From Amia ocellicauda (Eukaryota > Chordata > Actinopteri > Amiiformes > Amiidae), in assembly GCF_036373705.1 (NCBI RefSeq), contig NC_089863.1, positions 22,690,619 through 22,754,618 of the forward strand: 64,000 bases of DNA. The letters are read 5' to 3'. The translations under genes and the position numbers were made by a program. The notes below the pieces were generated by a model. It saw only the letters and a list, made by a program, of their open reading frames with translations. It was not told the DNA's origin and ran no database searches. This document shows, one piece after another, positions 15,401 through 29,746 of the stretch (position 1 is its first letter; every line of letters starts with the position of its first letter).

Positions 15401-15765
15401 AACTGTGTGTGTGTGTCTCTGAATCAGTGTATAACTGTGTGTGTGTGTCTCTGAATTAGTGTATAACTGTGTGTGTGTGTGTGTGTCTCTGAATCAGTGT
15501 ATAACTTTGTGAGTGTGTGTCTCTGAATCACTGTATAACTGTGTGTGTGTGTGTGTGTCTCTGAATCAGTGTATAACTTTGTGAGTGTGTGTCTCTGAAT
15601 CAGTGTATAACTGTGTGTCTATGAATCAGTGTATAACTGTGTGTGTCTGAATCAGTGTGAGTGAGTGTGTGTGTGTGTGTCTCTGAATCAGTGTTTAACT
15701 TTGTGAGTGTGTGTGTGTGTGTCTGAATCAGTGTATAACTGTGTGTGTGTCTGAATCAGTGTATA
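9482..15765. repeat. Second copy of the ~6.28-kb duplication
   Basis: A direct tandem copy of the preceding block. The rare GTGTTTAACTTTGTGAG variant at about 9414 recurs at about 15692. Similarity ends near 15765. Beyond that, sequence resembles about 2150-3190 (for example the GTGTGTGTTTGTG variant at 2600 and 16210), so the duplication is embedded in a longer rearranged series. Confidence 0.82.
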
Positions 15766-18700
15766 ACTGTGTGTGTGTCTGAATCAGTGTATAGCTGTGT
15801 GTGTGTGTATGTGTCTCTGAATCAGTGTATAACTGTGTGTGTGTGTGTGTCTCTGAATCAGTGTATAACTGTGTGTGTGTGTGTGTGTGTCTGAATCAGT
15901 GTATAACTTTGTGAGTGTGTCTCTGAATCAGTGTATAACTGTGTGTGTGTGTGTGTCTCTGAATCAATGTATAACTGTGTGTGTGTGTCTCTGAATCAGT
16001 TTATAACTGTGTGTGTGTGTGTGTCTCTGAATCAGTGTATAACTGTGTGTGTCTCTGAATCAGTGTATAAATGTGTGTGTGAGTGTGTGTGTCTCTGAAT
16101 TAGTGTATAACTGTGTGTGTGTGTGTCTCTGAATCAGTGTATAACTTTGTGAGTGTGTGTGTGTGTGTGTGTCTCTGAATCAGTGTATAACTGTGTGTGT
16201 GTCTGAATCAGTGTGTGTTTGTGTGTGTGTGTCTCTGAATCAGTGTATAACTGTGTGTATGTGTCTCTGAATCAGTGTATAACTGTGTGTGTGTGTGTGT
16301 GTCTCTGAATCAGTGTATAACTGTGTGTGTGTGTGTGTGTGTGTGTCTCTGAATCAGTGTATAACTGTGTGTGTGTGTATGTGTCTCTGAATCAGTGTAT
16401 AACTGTGTGTGTGTGTGTGTGTGTGTCTCTGAATCAGTGTTAAACTGTGTGTGTGTCCGAAACAGTGTATAACTGTGTGTGTGTGTATGTGTCTCTGAAT
16501 CAGTGTATAACTGTGTGTGTGTGTGTGTGTGTGTCTCTGAATTAGTGTATAACTGTGTGTGTGTGTGTATGTGTCTCTGAATCAGTGTATAACTGTGTGT
16601 GTGTCTGAATCAGTGTTTAACTGTGTGTGTGTGTCCGAATCAGTGTATAACTGTGTGTGTGTGTATGTGTCTCTGAATCAGTGTATAACTGTGTGTGTGT
16701 GTGTGTGTCTCTGAATTAGTGAATAACTGTGTGTGTGTGTGTGTATGTGTCTCTGAATCAGTGTATAACTGTGTGTGTGTCTGAATCAGTGTATAACTGT
16801 GTGTGTGTGTGTCTCTGAATTAGTGTAAAACTGTGTGTGTGTGTGTGTCCGAATCAGTGTATATCTGTGTGTGTGTGTGTGTGTCTCTGAATTAGTGAAT
16901 AACTGTGTGTGTGTGTGTGTATGTGTCTCTGAATCAGTGTATAACTGTGTGTATGTGTGTCTCTGAATCAGTGTATAACTGTGTGTGTGTGTGTGTCTCT
17001 GAATTAGTGTAAAACTGTGTGTGTGTGTGTGTGTGTGTCTGAATCAGTGTATAAATGTGTGTGTGTGTGTGTCTCTGAATCAGTGTATAACTGTGTGTGT
17101 GTGTATGTGTCTCTGAATTAGTGTAAAACTGTGTGTGTGTGTGTGTGTGTGTCTGAATCAGTGTATAAATGTGTGTGTGTGTGTGTCTCTGAATCAGTGT
17201 ATAACTGTGTGTGTGTGTATGTGTCTCTGAATCAGTGTATAACTGTGTGTGAGTTAATGTGTCTCTGAATCAGTGTATAACTGTGTGTGTGTGTGTATAT
17301 GTGTCTCTGAATCAGTGTATAACTGTGTGTGTGTGTATGTGTCTCTGAATCAGTGTATAACTGTGTGTGTGTGTGTATGTGTCTCTGAATCAGTGTATAA
17401 CTGTGTGTGTGTCTGAATCAGTGTGAGTGTTTGTGTGTGTGTGTCTCAATCAGTGTATAACTGTGTGTGTGTCTGAATCAGTGTATAGCTGTGTGTGTGT
17501 GTGTGTGTCTCTGAATCAGTGTATAACTGTGTGTGTGTGTGTGTCTGAATCAGTGTATAGCTGTGTGTGTGTGTGTGTCTCTGAATCAGTGTATAACTGT
17601 GTGTGTGTGTGTGTGTGTGTGTCTGAATCAGTGTATAACTTTGTGAGTGTGTCTCTGAATCAGTGTATAACTGTGTGTGTGTGTGTGTGTCTCTGAATCA
17701 GTGTATAACTTTGTGAGTGTGTGTCTCTGAATCAGTTTATAACTGTGTGTCTATGAATCAGTGTATAACTGTGTGTGTCTGAATCAGTGTGAGTGAGTGT
17801 GTGTGTGTGTGTCTCTGAATCAGTGTATAGCTTTGTGAGTGTGTGTGTGTGTGTCTGAATCAGTGTATAACTGTGTGTGTGTGTCTGAATCAGTGTGAGT
17901 GTGTGTGTCTCTGAATCACTGTATAACTGTGTGTGTGTGTGTGTTTCTGAATCAATGTATAACTGTGTGTGTGTGTCTGAATCAGTGTGAGTGTGTGTGT
18001 CTCTGAATCAGTGTATAACTGTGTGTGTGTGTCTCTGAATCAGTGTATAACTGTGTGTGTGTGTGTGACTCTGAATCAGTGTATAACTGTGTGTGTGTGT
18101 GTGTGTCTCTGAATCAGTGTATAACTGTGTGTGTGTGTGTCTCTGAATCAGTGTATAACTGTGTGTGTGTGTCTCTGAATCAGTGTATAACTGTGTGTGT
18201 GTGTGTGTGTGTCTCTGAATCAGTGTATAACTTTGTGAGTGTGTGTCTCTGAATCAGTGTATAACTGTGTGTGTGTGTGTGTGTCTCTGAATCAGAGTAT
18301 AACTGTGTGTCTATGAATCAGTGTATAACTGTGTGTGTCTGAATCAGTGTGAGTGAGTGTGTGTGTGTGTGTCTCTGAATCAGTGTATAACTTTGTGAGT
18401 GTGTGTGTGTGTGTCTGAATCAGTGTATAACTGTGTGTGTGTCTGAATCAGTGTATAGCTGTGTGTGTGTATGTGTCTCTGAATCAGTGTATAACTGTGT
18501 GTGTGTCTGAATCAGTGTATAGCTGTGTGTGTGTGTATGTCTCTGAATCAGTGTATAACTGTGTGTGTGTGTGTCTCTGAATCAGTGTATAACTGTGTGT
18601 GTGTGTGTGTCTCTGAATCAGTGTATAACTGTGTGTGTGTCTGAATCAATGTATAGCTGTGTGTGTGTGTATGTCTCTGAATCAGTGTATAACTGTGTGT

Positions 18701-19154
18701 GTGTGTGTCTCTGAATCAGTGTATAACTGTGTGTGTGTGTGTGTCTCTGAATCAGTGTATAACTGTGTGTGTGTGTGTGTGTCTGAATCAGTGTATAACT
18801 GTGTGTGTGTGTGTGTCTCTGAATCAATGTATAACTGTGTGTGTGTGTCTCTGAATCAGTGTATAACTGTGTGTGTGTGTGTGTCTCTGAATCAGTGTAT
18901 AACTGTGTGTGTCTCTGAATCAGTGTATAACTGTGTGTGTGAGTGTGTGTGTCTCTGAATTAGTGTATAACTGTGTGTGTGTGTGTCTCTGAATCAGTGT
19001 ATAACTTTGTGAGTGTGTGTGTGTGTGTGTGTCTCTGAATCAGTGTATAACTGTGTATGTGTGTATGTGTCTCTGAATCAGTGTATAACTGTGTGTATGT
19101 GTCTCTGAATCAGTGTATAACTGTGTGTGTGTGTGTGTCTCTGAATCAGTGTAT

Positions 19155-19193
<39 letters not shown>

Positions 19194-22100
19194 TCTGAAT
19201 CAGTGTATAACTGTGTGTGTGTGTATGTGTCTCTGAATCAGTGTATAACTGTGTGTGTGTGTGTGTGTGTGTGTCTCTGAATCAGTGTTTAACTGTGTGT
19301 GTGTCCGAAACAGTGTATAACTGTGTGTGTGTATGTGTCTCTGAATCAGTGTATAACTGTGTGTGTGTGTGTGTGTGTGTCTCTGAATTAGTGAATAACT
19401 GTGTGTGTGTGTGTGTATGTGTCTCTGAATCAGTGTATAACTGTGTGTATGTGTGTCTCTGAATCAGTGTATAACTGTGTGTGTGTGTGTGTCTCTGAAT
19501 TAGTGTATAACTGTGTGAGTGTGTGTGTGTGTGTCTGAATCAGTGTATAACTGTGTGTGTGTCTGAATCAGTGTATAGCTGTGTGTGTGTGTGTGTCTCT
19601 GAATCAGTGTATAACTTTGTGAGTGTGTGTCTCTGAATCACTGTATAACTGTGTGTGTGTGTGTGTCTCTGAATCAGTGTATAACTTTGTGAGTGTGTGT
19701 CTCTGAATCAGTGTATAACTGTGTGTGTGTGTGTGTGTCTCTGAATCAGTGTATAACTGTGTGTGTGTGTGTGTGTGTGTCTGAATCAGTGTATAACTGT
19801 GTGTGTGTCTGAATCAGTGTATAGCTGTGTGTGTGTGTGTGTCTCTGAATCAGTGTATAACTTTGTGAGTGTGTGTCTCTGAATCACTGTATAACTGTGT
19901 GTGTGTGTGTGTCTCTGAATCAGTGTATAACTTTGTGAGTGTGTGTCTCTGAATCAGTGTATAACTGTGTGTGTGAGTGTGTGTCTCTGAATCAGTGTAT
20001 AACTGTGTGTGTCTGAATCAGTGTGAGTGAGTGTGTGTGTGTGTGTCTCTGAAACAGTGTATAACTTTGTGAGTGTGTGTGTTGTGTGTCTGAATCACTG
20101 TATAGCTGTGTGTGTGTGTATGTGTCTCTGAATCAGTGTATAACTGTGTGTGTGTGTGTGTCTCTGAATCAGTGTATAACTGTGTGTGTGTGTGTGTGTC
20201 TGAATCAGTGTATAACTTTGTGAGTGTGTCTCTGAATCAGTGTATAACTGTGTGTGTGTGTGTGTCTCTGAATCAATGTATAACTGTGTGTGTGTGTCTC
20301 TGAATCAGTGTATAACTGTGTGTGTGTGTGTGTCTCTGAATCAGTGTATAACTGTGTGTGTCTCTGAATCAGTGTATAACTGTGTGTGTGAGTGTGTGTG
20401 TCTCTGAATTAGTGTATAACTGTGTGTGAGTGTGTGTGTCTCTGAATTAGTGTATAACTGTGTGTGTGTGTGTCTCTGAATCAGTGTATAACTTTGTGAG
20501 TGTGTGTGTGTGTGTGTGTCTCTGAATCAGTGTATAACTGTGTATGTGTGTATGTGTCTCTGAATCAGTGTATAACTGTGTGTATGTGTCTCTGAATCAG
20601 TGTATAACTGTGTGTGTGTGTGTGTGTCTCTGAATCAGTGTATAACTGTGTGTGTGTGTGTGTGTGTGTCTCTGAATCAGTGTATAACTGTGTGTGTGTG
20701 TATGTGTCTCTGAATCAGTGTATAACTGTGTGTGTGTGTGTGTGTGTGTGTCTCTGAATCAGTGTTTAACTGTGTGTGTGTCTGAATCAGTGTTTAACTG
20801 TGTGTGTGTGTCCGAATCAGTGTATAACTGTGTGTGTGTGTATGTGTCTCTGAATCAGTGTATAACTGTGTGTGTGTGTGTGTGTCTCTGAATTAGTGAA
20901 TAACTGTGTGTGTGTGTGTGTATGTGTCTCTGAATCAGTGTATAACTGTGTGTGTGTCTGAATCAGTGTATAACTGTGTGTGTGTGTGTGTCTCTGAATT
21001 AGTGTAAAACTGTGTGTGTGTGTGTGTCCGAATCAGTGTATAACTGTGTGTGTGTGTGTGTGTCTCTGAATTAGTGAATAACTGTGTGTGTGTGTGTGTA
21101 TGTGTCTCTGAATCAGTGTATAACTGTGTGTATGTGTGTCTCTGAATCAGTGTATAACTGTGTGTGTGTGTGTGTCTCTGAATTAGTGTAAAACTGTGTG
21201 TGTGTGTGTATATGTGTCTCTGAATCAGTGTATAACTGTGTGTGAGTGTATGTGTCTCTGAATCAGTGTATAACTGTGTGTGTGTATGTGTCTCTGAATC
21301 AGTGTATAACTGTGTGTGTGTGTGTATATGTGTCTCTGAATCAGTGTATAACTGTGTGTGTGTGTATGTGTCTCTGAATCAGTGTATAACTGTGTGTGTG
21401 TGTGTGTATGTGTCTCTGAATCAATGTATAACTGTGTGTGTGTGTGTATGTGTCTCTGAGTCAGTGTATAACTGTGTGTGTGTTTGTGTGTGTCTCTGAA
21501 TCAGTGTATAACTGTGTGTGTGTCTGAATCAGTGTGAGTGTTTGTGTGTGTGTGTCTGAATCAGTGTATAACTGTGTGTGTGTCTGAATCAGTGTATAGC
21601 TGTGTGTGTGTGTGTGTGTCTCTGAATCAGTGTATAACTGTGTGTGTGTGTGTCTGAATCAGTGTATAGCTGTGTGTGTGTGTGTGTCTCTGAATCAGTG
21701 TATAACTGTGTGTGTGTGTGTGTGTGTGTCTGAATCAGTGTATAACTTTGTGAGTGTGTCTCTGAATCAGTGTATAACTGTGTGTGTGTGTGTGTGTCTC
21801 TGAATCAGTTTATAAGTTTGTGAGTGTGTGTCTGAATCAGTTTATAACTGTGTGTCTATGAATCAGTGTATAACTGTGTGTGTCTGAATCAGTGTGAGTG
21901 AGTGTGTGTGTGTGTGTCTCTGAATCAGTGTATAGCTTTGTGAGTGTGTGTGTGTGTGTCTGAATCAGTGTATAACTGTGTGTGTGTGTCTGAATCAGTG
22001 TGAGTGTGTGTGTCTCTGAATCACTGTATAACTGTGTGTGTGTGTGTGTTTCTGAATCAATGTATAACTGTGTGTGTGTGTCTGAATCAGTGTGAGTGTG

Positions 22101-23407
22101 TGTGTCTCTGAATCACTGTATAACTGTGTGTGTGTGTGTCTCTGAATCAGTGTATAACTGTGTGTGTGTGTCTCTGAATCAGTGTATAACTGTGTGTGTG
22201 TGTGTGACTCTGAATCAGTGTATAACTGTGTGTGTGTGTGTGTCTCTGAATCAGTGTATAACTGTGTGTGTGTGTCTCTGAATCAGTGTATAACTGTGTG
22301 TGTGTGTGTGTCTCTGAATCAGTGTATAACTGTGTGTGTGTGTGTGTCTCTGAATCAGTGTATAACTGTGTGTGTGTGTGTGTCTCTGAATCAGTGTATA
22401 ACTTTGTGAGTGTGTGTCTCTGAATCAGTGTATAACTGTGTGTGTGTGTGTGTGTCTCTGAATCAGTGTATAACTTTGTGAGTGTGTGTCTCTGAATCAG
22501 TGTATAACTGTGTGTCTATGAATCAGTGTATAACTGTGTGTGTCTGAATCAGTGTGAGTGAGTGTGTGTGTGTGTGTCTCTGAATCAGTGTATAACTTTG
22601 TGAGTGTGTGTGTGTGTGTCTGAATCAGTGTATAACTGTGTGTGTGTCTGAATCAGTGTATAGCTGTGTGTGTGTATGTGTCTCTGAATCAGTGTATAAC
22701 TGTGTGTGTGTCTGAATCAGTGTATAGCTGTGTGTGTGTGTATGTCTCTGAATCAGTGTATAACTGTGTGTGTGTGTGTCTCTGAATCAGTGTATAACTG
22801 TGTGTGTGTGTGTGTCTCTGAATCAGTGTATAACTGTGTGTGTGTCTGAATCAATGTATAGCTGTGTGTGTGTGTATGTCTCTGAATCAGTGTATAACTG
22901 TGTGTGTGTGTGTCTCTGAATCAGTGTATAACTGTGTGTTTGTGTGTGTCTCTGAATCAGTGTATAACTGTGTGTGTGTGTGTGTGTGTCTGAATCAGTG
23001 TATAACTTTGTGAGTGTGTCTCTGAATCAGTGTATAACTGTGTGTGTGTGTGTGTCTCTGAATCAATGTATAACTGTGTGTGTGTGTCTCTGAATCAGTG
23101 TATAACTGTGTGTGTGTGTGTGTCTCTGAATCAGTGTATAACTGTGTGTGTCTCTGAATCAGTGTATAACTGTGTGTGTGAGTGTGTGTGTCTCTGAATT
23201 AGTGTATAACTGTGTGTGTGTGTGTCTCTGAATCAGTGTATAACTGTGTTTGTGTCTGAATCAGTGTGTGTTTGTGTGTGTGTGTCTCTGAATCAGTGTA
23301 TAACTGTGTATGTGTGTATGTGTCTCTGAATCAGTGTATAACTGTGTGTATGTGTCTCTGAATCAGTGTATAACTGTGTGTGTGTGTGTGTCTCTGAATC
23401 AGTGTAT

Positions 23408-23442
<35 letters not shown>

Positions 23443-24237
23443 TCTGAATCAGTGTATAACTGTGTGTGTGTGTATGTGTCTCTGAATCAGTGTATAACTG
23501 TGTGTGTGTGTGTGTGTGTGTGTCTCTGAATCAGTGTTTAACTGTGTGTGTGTCCGAAACAGTGTATAACTGTGTGTGTGTATGTGTCTCTGAATCAGTG
23601 TATAACTGTGTGTGTGTGTGTGTGTGTGTCTCTGAATTAGTGAATAACTGTGTGTGTGTGTGTGTATGTGTCTCTGAATCAGTGTATAACTGTGTGTATG
23701 TGTGTCTCTGAATCAGTGTATAACTGTGTGTGTGTGTGTGTCTCTGAATTAGTGTATAACTGTGTGAGTGTGTGTGTGTGTGTCTGAATCAGTGTATAAA
23801 TGTGTGTGTGAGTGTGTCTCTGAATCAGTGTATAACTGTGTGTGTGTGTATGTGTCTCTGAATCAGTGTATAACTGTGTGTGAGTGTATGTGTCTCTGAA
23901 TCAGTGTATAACTGTGTGTGTGTGTATGTGTCTCTGAATCAGTGTATAACTGTGTGTGTGTGTATATGTGTCTCTGAATCAGTGTATAACTGTGTGTGTG
24001 TGTGTATGTGTCTCTGAATCAGTGTATAACTGTGTGTGTGTGTGTATGTGTCTCTGAGTCAGTGTATAACTGTGTGTGTGTGTGTGTGTGTCTCTGAATC
24101 AGTGTATAACTGTGTGTGTGTCTGAATCAGTGTGAGTGTTTGTGTGTGTGTGTCTGAATCAGTGTATAACTGTGTGTGTGTGTCTCTGAATCAGTGTATA
24201 ACTGTGTGTTTGTGTCTGTGTCTCTGAATCAGTGTAT

Positions 24238-24269
<32 letters not shown>

Positions 24270-27200
24270 CTCTCTGAATCAGTGTACAACTGTGTGTGTG
24301 TGTGTGTGTCTCTCTGAATCAGTGTATAACTGTGTGTGTGTGTGTGTGTGTGTCTCTGAATCAGTGTATAACTGTGTGTGTGTGTGTGCGTCTCTGAATC
24401 AGTGTATAACTGTGTGTGTGTGTGTGTGTCTCTGAATCAGTGTATAACTGTGTGTGTGTGTCTCTGAATTAGTGTATAACTGTGTGTGTGTGTGTGTGTG
24501 TCTCTGAATCAGTGTATAACTTTGTGAGTGTGTGTGTGTGTGTCTGAATCAGTGTATAACTGTGTGTGTGTCTGAATCAGTGTATAGCTGTGTGTGTGTG
24601 TGTGTGTCTCTGAATCAGTGTATAACTGTGTGTGTGTGTGTGTCTGAATCAGTGTATAGCTGTGTGTGTGTGTGTGTCTCTGAATCAGTGTATAACTGTG
24701 TGTGTGTGTGTGTGTGTGTCTGAATCAGTGTATAACTTTGTGAGTGTGTGTCTCTGAATCAGTGTATAAGTTTGTGAGTGTGTGTCTCTGAATCAGTGTA
24801 TAACTGTGTGTCTATGAATCAGTGTATAACTGTGTGTGTCTGAATCAGTGTGAGTGAGTGTGTGTGTGTGTGTGTCTCTGAATCAGTGTATAACTTTGTG
24901 AGTGTGTGTGTGTGTGTCTGAATCAGTGTATAACTGTGTGTGTCTGAATCAGTGTGAGTGTGTGTGTCTCTGAATCACTGTATAACTGTGTGTGTGTGTG
25001 TGTTTCTGAATCAATGTATAACTGTGTGTGTGTGTCTGAATCAGTGTGAGTGTGTGTGTCTCTGAATCACTGTATAACTGTGTGTGTGTGTGTCTCTGAA
25101 TCAGTGTATAACTGTGTGTGTGTGTCTCTGAATCAGTGTATAACTGTGTGTGTGTGTGTGACTCTGAATCAGTGTATAACTGTGTGTGTGTGTGTGTCTC
25201 TGAATCAGTGTATAACTGTGTGTGTGTGTCTCTGAATCAGTGTATAACTGTGTGTGTGTGTCTCTGAATTAGTGTATAACTGTGTGTGTGTGTGTGTGTC
25301 TCTGAATCAGTGTATAACTTTGTGAGTGTATGTCTCTGAATCAGTGTATAACTGTGTGTGTGTGTGTGTGTCTCTGAATCAGTGTATAACTTTGTGAGTG
25401 TGTGTCTCTGAATCAGTGTATAACTGTGTGTCTATGAATCAGTGTATAACTGTGTGTGTCTGAATCAGTGTGAGTGAGTGTGTGTGTGTGTGTCTCTGAA
25501 TCAGTGTATAACATTGTGAGTGTGTGTGTGTGTGTCTGAATCAGTGTATAACTGTGTGTGTGTCTGAATCAGTGTATAACTGTGTGTGTGTATGTGTCTC
25601 TGAATCAGTGTATAACTGTGTGTGTGTCTGAATCAGTGTATAGCTGTGTGTGTGTGTATGTGTCTCTGAATCAGTGTATAACTGTGTGTGTGTGTGTCTC
25701 TGAATCAGTGTATAACTGTGTGTGTGTGTGTGTCTCTGAATCAGTGTATAACTGTGTGTGTGTGTGTGTGTCTGAATCAGTGTATAACTTTGTGAGTGTG
25801 TCTCTGAATCAGTGTATAACTGTGTGTGTGTGTGTGTCTCTGAATCAATGTATAACTGTGTGTGTGTGTCTCTGAATCAGTGTATAACTGTGTGTATGTG
25901 TCTGAATCAGTGTGAGTGTGTGTGTCTCTGAATCACTGTAAAACTGTGTGTGTGTGTGTGTCTCTGAATTAGTGTATAATTGTGTGTGTGTGTGTGTCTC
26001 TGAATCAGTGTATAACTTTGTGAGTGTGTGTCTCTGAATCAGTGTATAACTGTGTGTGTGTGTGTGTGTCTCTGAATCAGTGTATAACTGTGTGTGTGTC
26101 TGAATCAGTGTGAGTGTGTGTGTCTCTGAATCAGTGTATGACTGTGTGTGTGTGTGTGTCTCTCTGAATCAGTGTATAACTTTGTGAGTGTGTGTGTGTG
26201 TCTGAATCAGTGTATAACTGTGTGTGTCTGAATCAGTGTGAGTGTGTGTGTCTGAATCAGTGTATAACTGTGTGTGTGTGTGTGTGTCTCTGAATCAGTG
26301 TATAACTGTGTGTGTCTCTGAATCAGTGTATAACTGTGTGTGTGAGTGTGTGTGTCTCTGAATTAGTGTATAACTGTGTGTGTGTGTGTGTGTGTCTCTG
26401 AATCAGTGTATAACTTTGAGAGTGTGTGTGTGTCTCTGAATCAGTGTATAACTTTGTGAGTGTGTGTGTGTGTCTGAATCAGTGTATAACTGTGTGTGTG
26501 TCTGAATCAGTGTATAACTGTGTGTGTGTGTGTGTGTGTGTGTCTCTGAATCAGTGTATAACAGTGTGTGTCTCTGAATCAGTGTATAAATGTGTGTGTG
26601 AGTGTGTGTGTCTCTGAATTAGTGTATAACTGTGTGTGTGTGTGTCTCTGAATCAGTGTATAACTTTGTGAGTGTGTGTGTGTGTGTGTGTCTCTGAATC
26701 AGTGTATAACTGTGTGTGTGTCTGAATCAGTGTGAGTGTTTGTGTGTGTGTGTCTCTGAATCAGTGTATAACTGTGTATGTGTGTATGTGTCTCTGAATC
26801 AGTGTATAACTGTGTGTGTGTGTGTGTCTCTGAATCAGTGTATAACTGTGTGTGTGTGTGTGTGTGTCTCTGAATCAGTGTATAACTGTGTGTGTGTGTG
26901 TATGTGTCCCTGAATCAGTGTATAACTGTGTGTGTGTGTGTATGTCTCTGAATCAGTGTTTAACTGTGTGTGTCTCTGAATCAGTGTATAACTGTGTGTG
27001 TGTGTATGTGTCTCTGAATCAGTGTATAACTGTGTGTGTGTGTGTGTGTGTCTCTGAATTAGTGTATAACTGTGTGTGTGTGTGTATGTGTCTCTGAATC
27101 AGTGTATAACTGTGTGTATGTGTGTCTCTGAATCAGTGTATAACTGTGTGTGTGTGTGTGTCTCTGAATCAGTGTATAACTGTGTGTATGTGTGTCTCTG

Positions 27201-29711
27201 AATCAGTGTATAACTGTGTGTGTGTGTGTGTGTGTCTGAATTAGTGTATAACTGTGTGAGTGTGTGTGTGTGTGTGTGTGTGTCTGAATCAGTGTATAAA
27301 TGTGTGTGTGTGTGTGTCTCTGAATCAGTGTATAACTGTGTGTGTGTATGTGTCTCTGAATCAGTGTATAACTGTGTGTGTATGTGTCTCTGAATCAGTG
27401 TATAACTGTGTGTGTGTGTATGTGTCTCTGAGTCAGTGTATAACTGTGTGTGTGTGTGTGTGTGTCTCTGAATCAGTGTATAACTGTGTGTGTGTCTGAA
27501 TCAGTGTATAACTGTGTGTTTGTGTCTGTGTCTCTGAATCAGTGTATAACTGTGTGTGTGTGTGTGTGTGTGTCTCTGAATCAGTGTATAACTGTGTGTT
27601 TGTGTCTGTGTCTCTGAATCAGTGTATAACTGTGTGTGTGTGTGTGTGTGTGTGTGTCTCTCTGAATCAGTGTATAACTGTGTGTGTGTGTGTGTCTCTC
27701 TGAATCAGTGTATAACTGTGTGTGTGTGTGTGTCTCTCTCTGAATCAGTGTATAACTGTGTGTGTGTGTGTGTGTCTCTCTGAATCAGTGTATAACTGTG
27801 TGTGTGTGTGTCTCTCTCTGAATCAGTGTATAACTGTGTGTGTGTGTGTGTCTGAATCAGTGTATAACTGTGTGTGTGTCTGAATCAGTGTATAGCTGTG
27901 TGTGTGTGTGTGTGTCTCTGAATCAGTGTATAACTGTGTGTGTGTGTGTCTCTGAATCAGTGTATAACTGTGTATGTGTGTGTGTGTGTGTCTGAATCAG
28001 TGTATAACTTTGTGAGTGTGTGTCTCTGAATCAGTGTATAACTGTGTGTCTATGAATCAGTGTATAACTGTGTGTGTCTGAATCAGTGTGAGTGAGTGTG
28101 TGTGTGTGTGTCTCTGAAACAGTGTATAACTTTGTGAGTGTGTGTGTGTGTGTCTGAATCAGTGTATAACTGTGTGTGTGTCTGAATCAGTGTGAGTGTG
28201 TGTGTCTCTGAATCACTGTATAACTGTGTGTGTGTGTGTGTTTCTGTATCAATGTATAACTGTGTGTGTGTGTCTGAATCAGTGTGAGTGTGTGTGTCTC
28301 TGAATCACTGTATAGCTGTGTGTGTGTGTGTGTCTCTGAATCAGTGTATAACTGTGTGTGTGTGTGTCTCTGAATCAGTGTATAACTGTGTGTGTGTGTC
28401 TCTGAATCAGTGTATAACTGTGTGTGTGTGTCTCTGAATCAGTGTATAACTGTGTGTGTGTGTCTCTGAATTAGTGTATAACTGTGTGTGTGTGTGTGTG
28501 TCTCTGAATCAGTGTATAACTTTGTGAGTGTGTGTCTCTGAATCAGTGTATAACTGTGTGTGTGTGTGTGTGTGTGTGTCTCTGAATCAGTGTATAACTT
28601 TGTGAGTGTGTGTCTCTGAATCAGTGTATAACTGTGTGTCTATGAATCAGTGTATAACTGTGTGTGTCTGAATCAGTGTGAGTGAGTGTGTGTGTGTGTG
28701 TCTCTGAATCAGTGTATAACTTTGTGAGTGTGTGTGTGTGTGTCTGAATCAGTGTATAACTGTGTGTGTGTCTGAATCAGTGTATAACTGTGTGTGTGTA
28801 TGTGTCTCTGAATCAGTGTATAACTGTGTGTGTGTCTGAATCAGTGTATAGCTGTGTGTGTGTGTATGTGTCTCTGAATCAGTGTATAACTGTGTGTGTG
28901 TGTGTCTCTGAATCAGTGTATAACTGTGTGTGTGTGTGTGTCTCTGAATCAGTGTATAACTGTGTGTGTGTGTGTGTGTGTCTGAATCAGTGTATAACTT
29001 TGTGAGTGTGTCTCTGAATCAGTGTATAACTGTGTGTGTGTGTGTGTCTCTGAATCAATGTATAACTGTGTGTGTGTGTCTCTGAATCAGTGTATAACTG
29101 TGTGTGTGTGTCTGAATCAGTGTGAGTGTGTGTGTCTCTGAATCACTGTAAAACTGTGTGTGTGTGTGTGTCTCTGAATTAGTGTATAATTGTGTGTGTG
29201 TGTGTGTCTCTGAATCAGTGTATAACTTTGTGAGTGTGTGTCTCTGAATCAGTGTATAACTGTGTGTGTGTGTGTGTGTGTCTCTGAATCAGTGTATAAC
29301 TGTGTGTGTGTCTGAATCAGTGTATAACTGTGTCTGAATCAGTGTGAGTGTGTGTGTCTCTGAATCAGTGTATAACTTTGTGAGTGTGTGTGTGTGTCTG
29401 AATCAGTGTATAACTGTGTGTGTCTGAATCAGTGTGAGTGTGTGTGTCTGAATCAGTGTATAACTGTGTGTGTGTGTGTGTGTCTCTGAATCAGTGTATA
29501 ACTGTGTGTGTCTCTGAATCAGTGTATAACTGTGTGTGTGAGTGTGTGTGTCTCTGAATTAGTGTATAACTGTGTGTGTGTGTGTGTGTCTCTGAATCAG
29601 TGTATAACTTTGAGAGTGTGTGTGTGTGTCTCTGAATCAGTGTATAACTTTGTGAGTGTGTGTGTGTGTCTGAATCAGTGTATAACTGTGTGTGTGTCTG
29701 AATCAGTGTAT

Positions 29712-29746
<35 letters not shown>

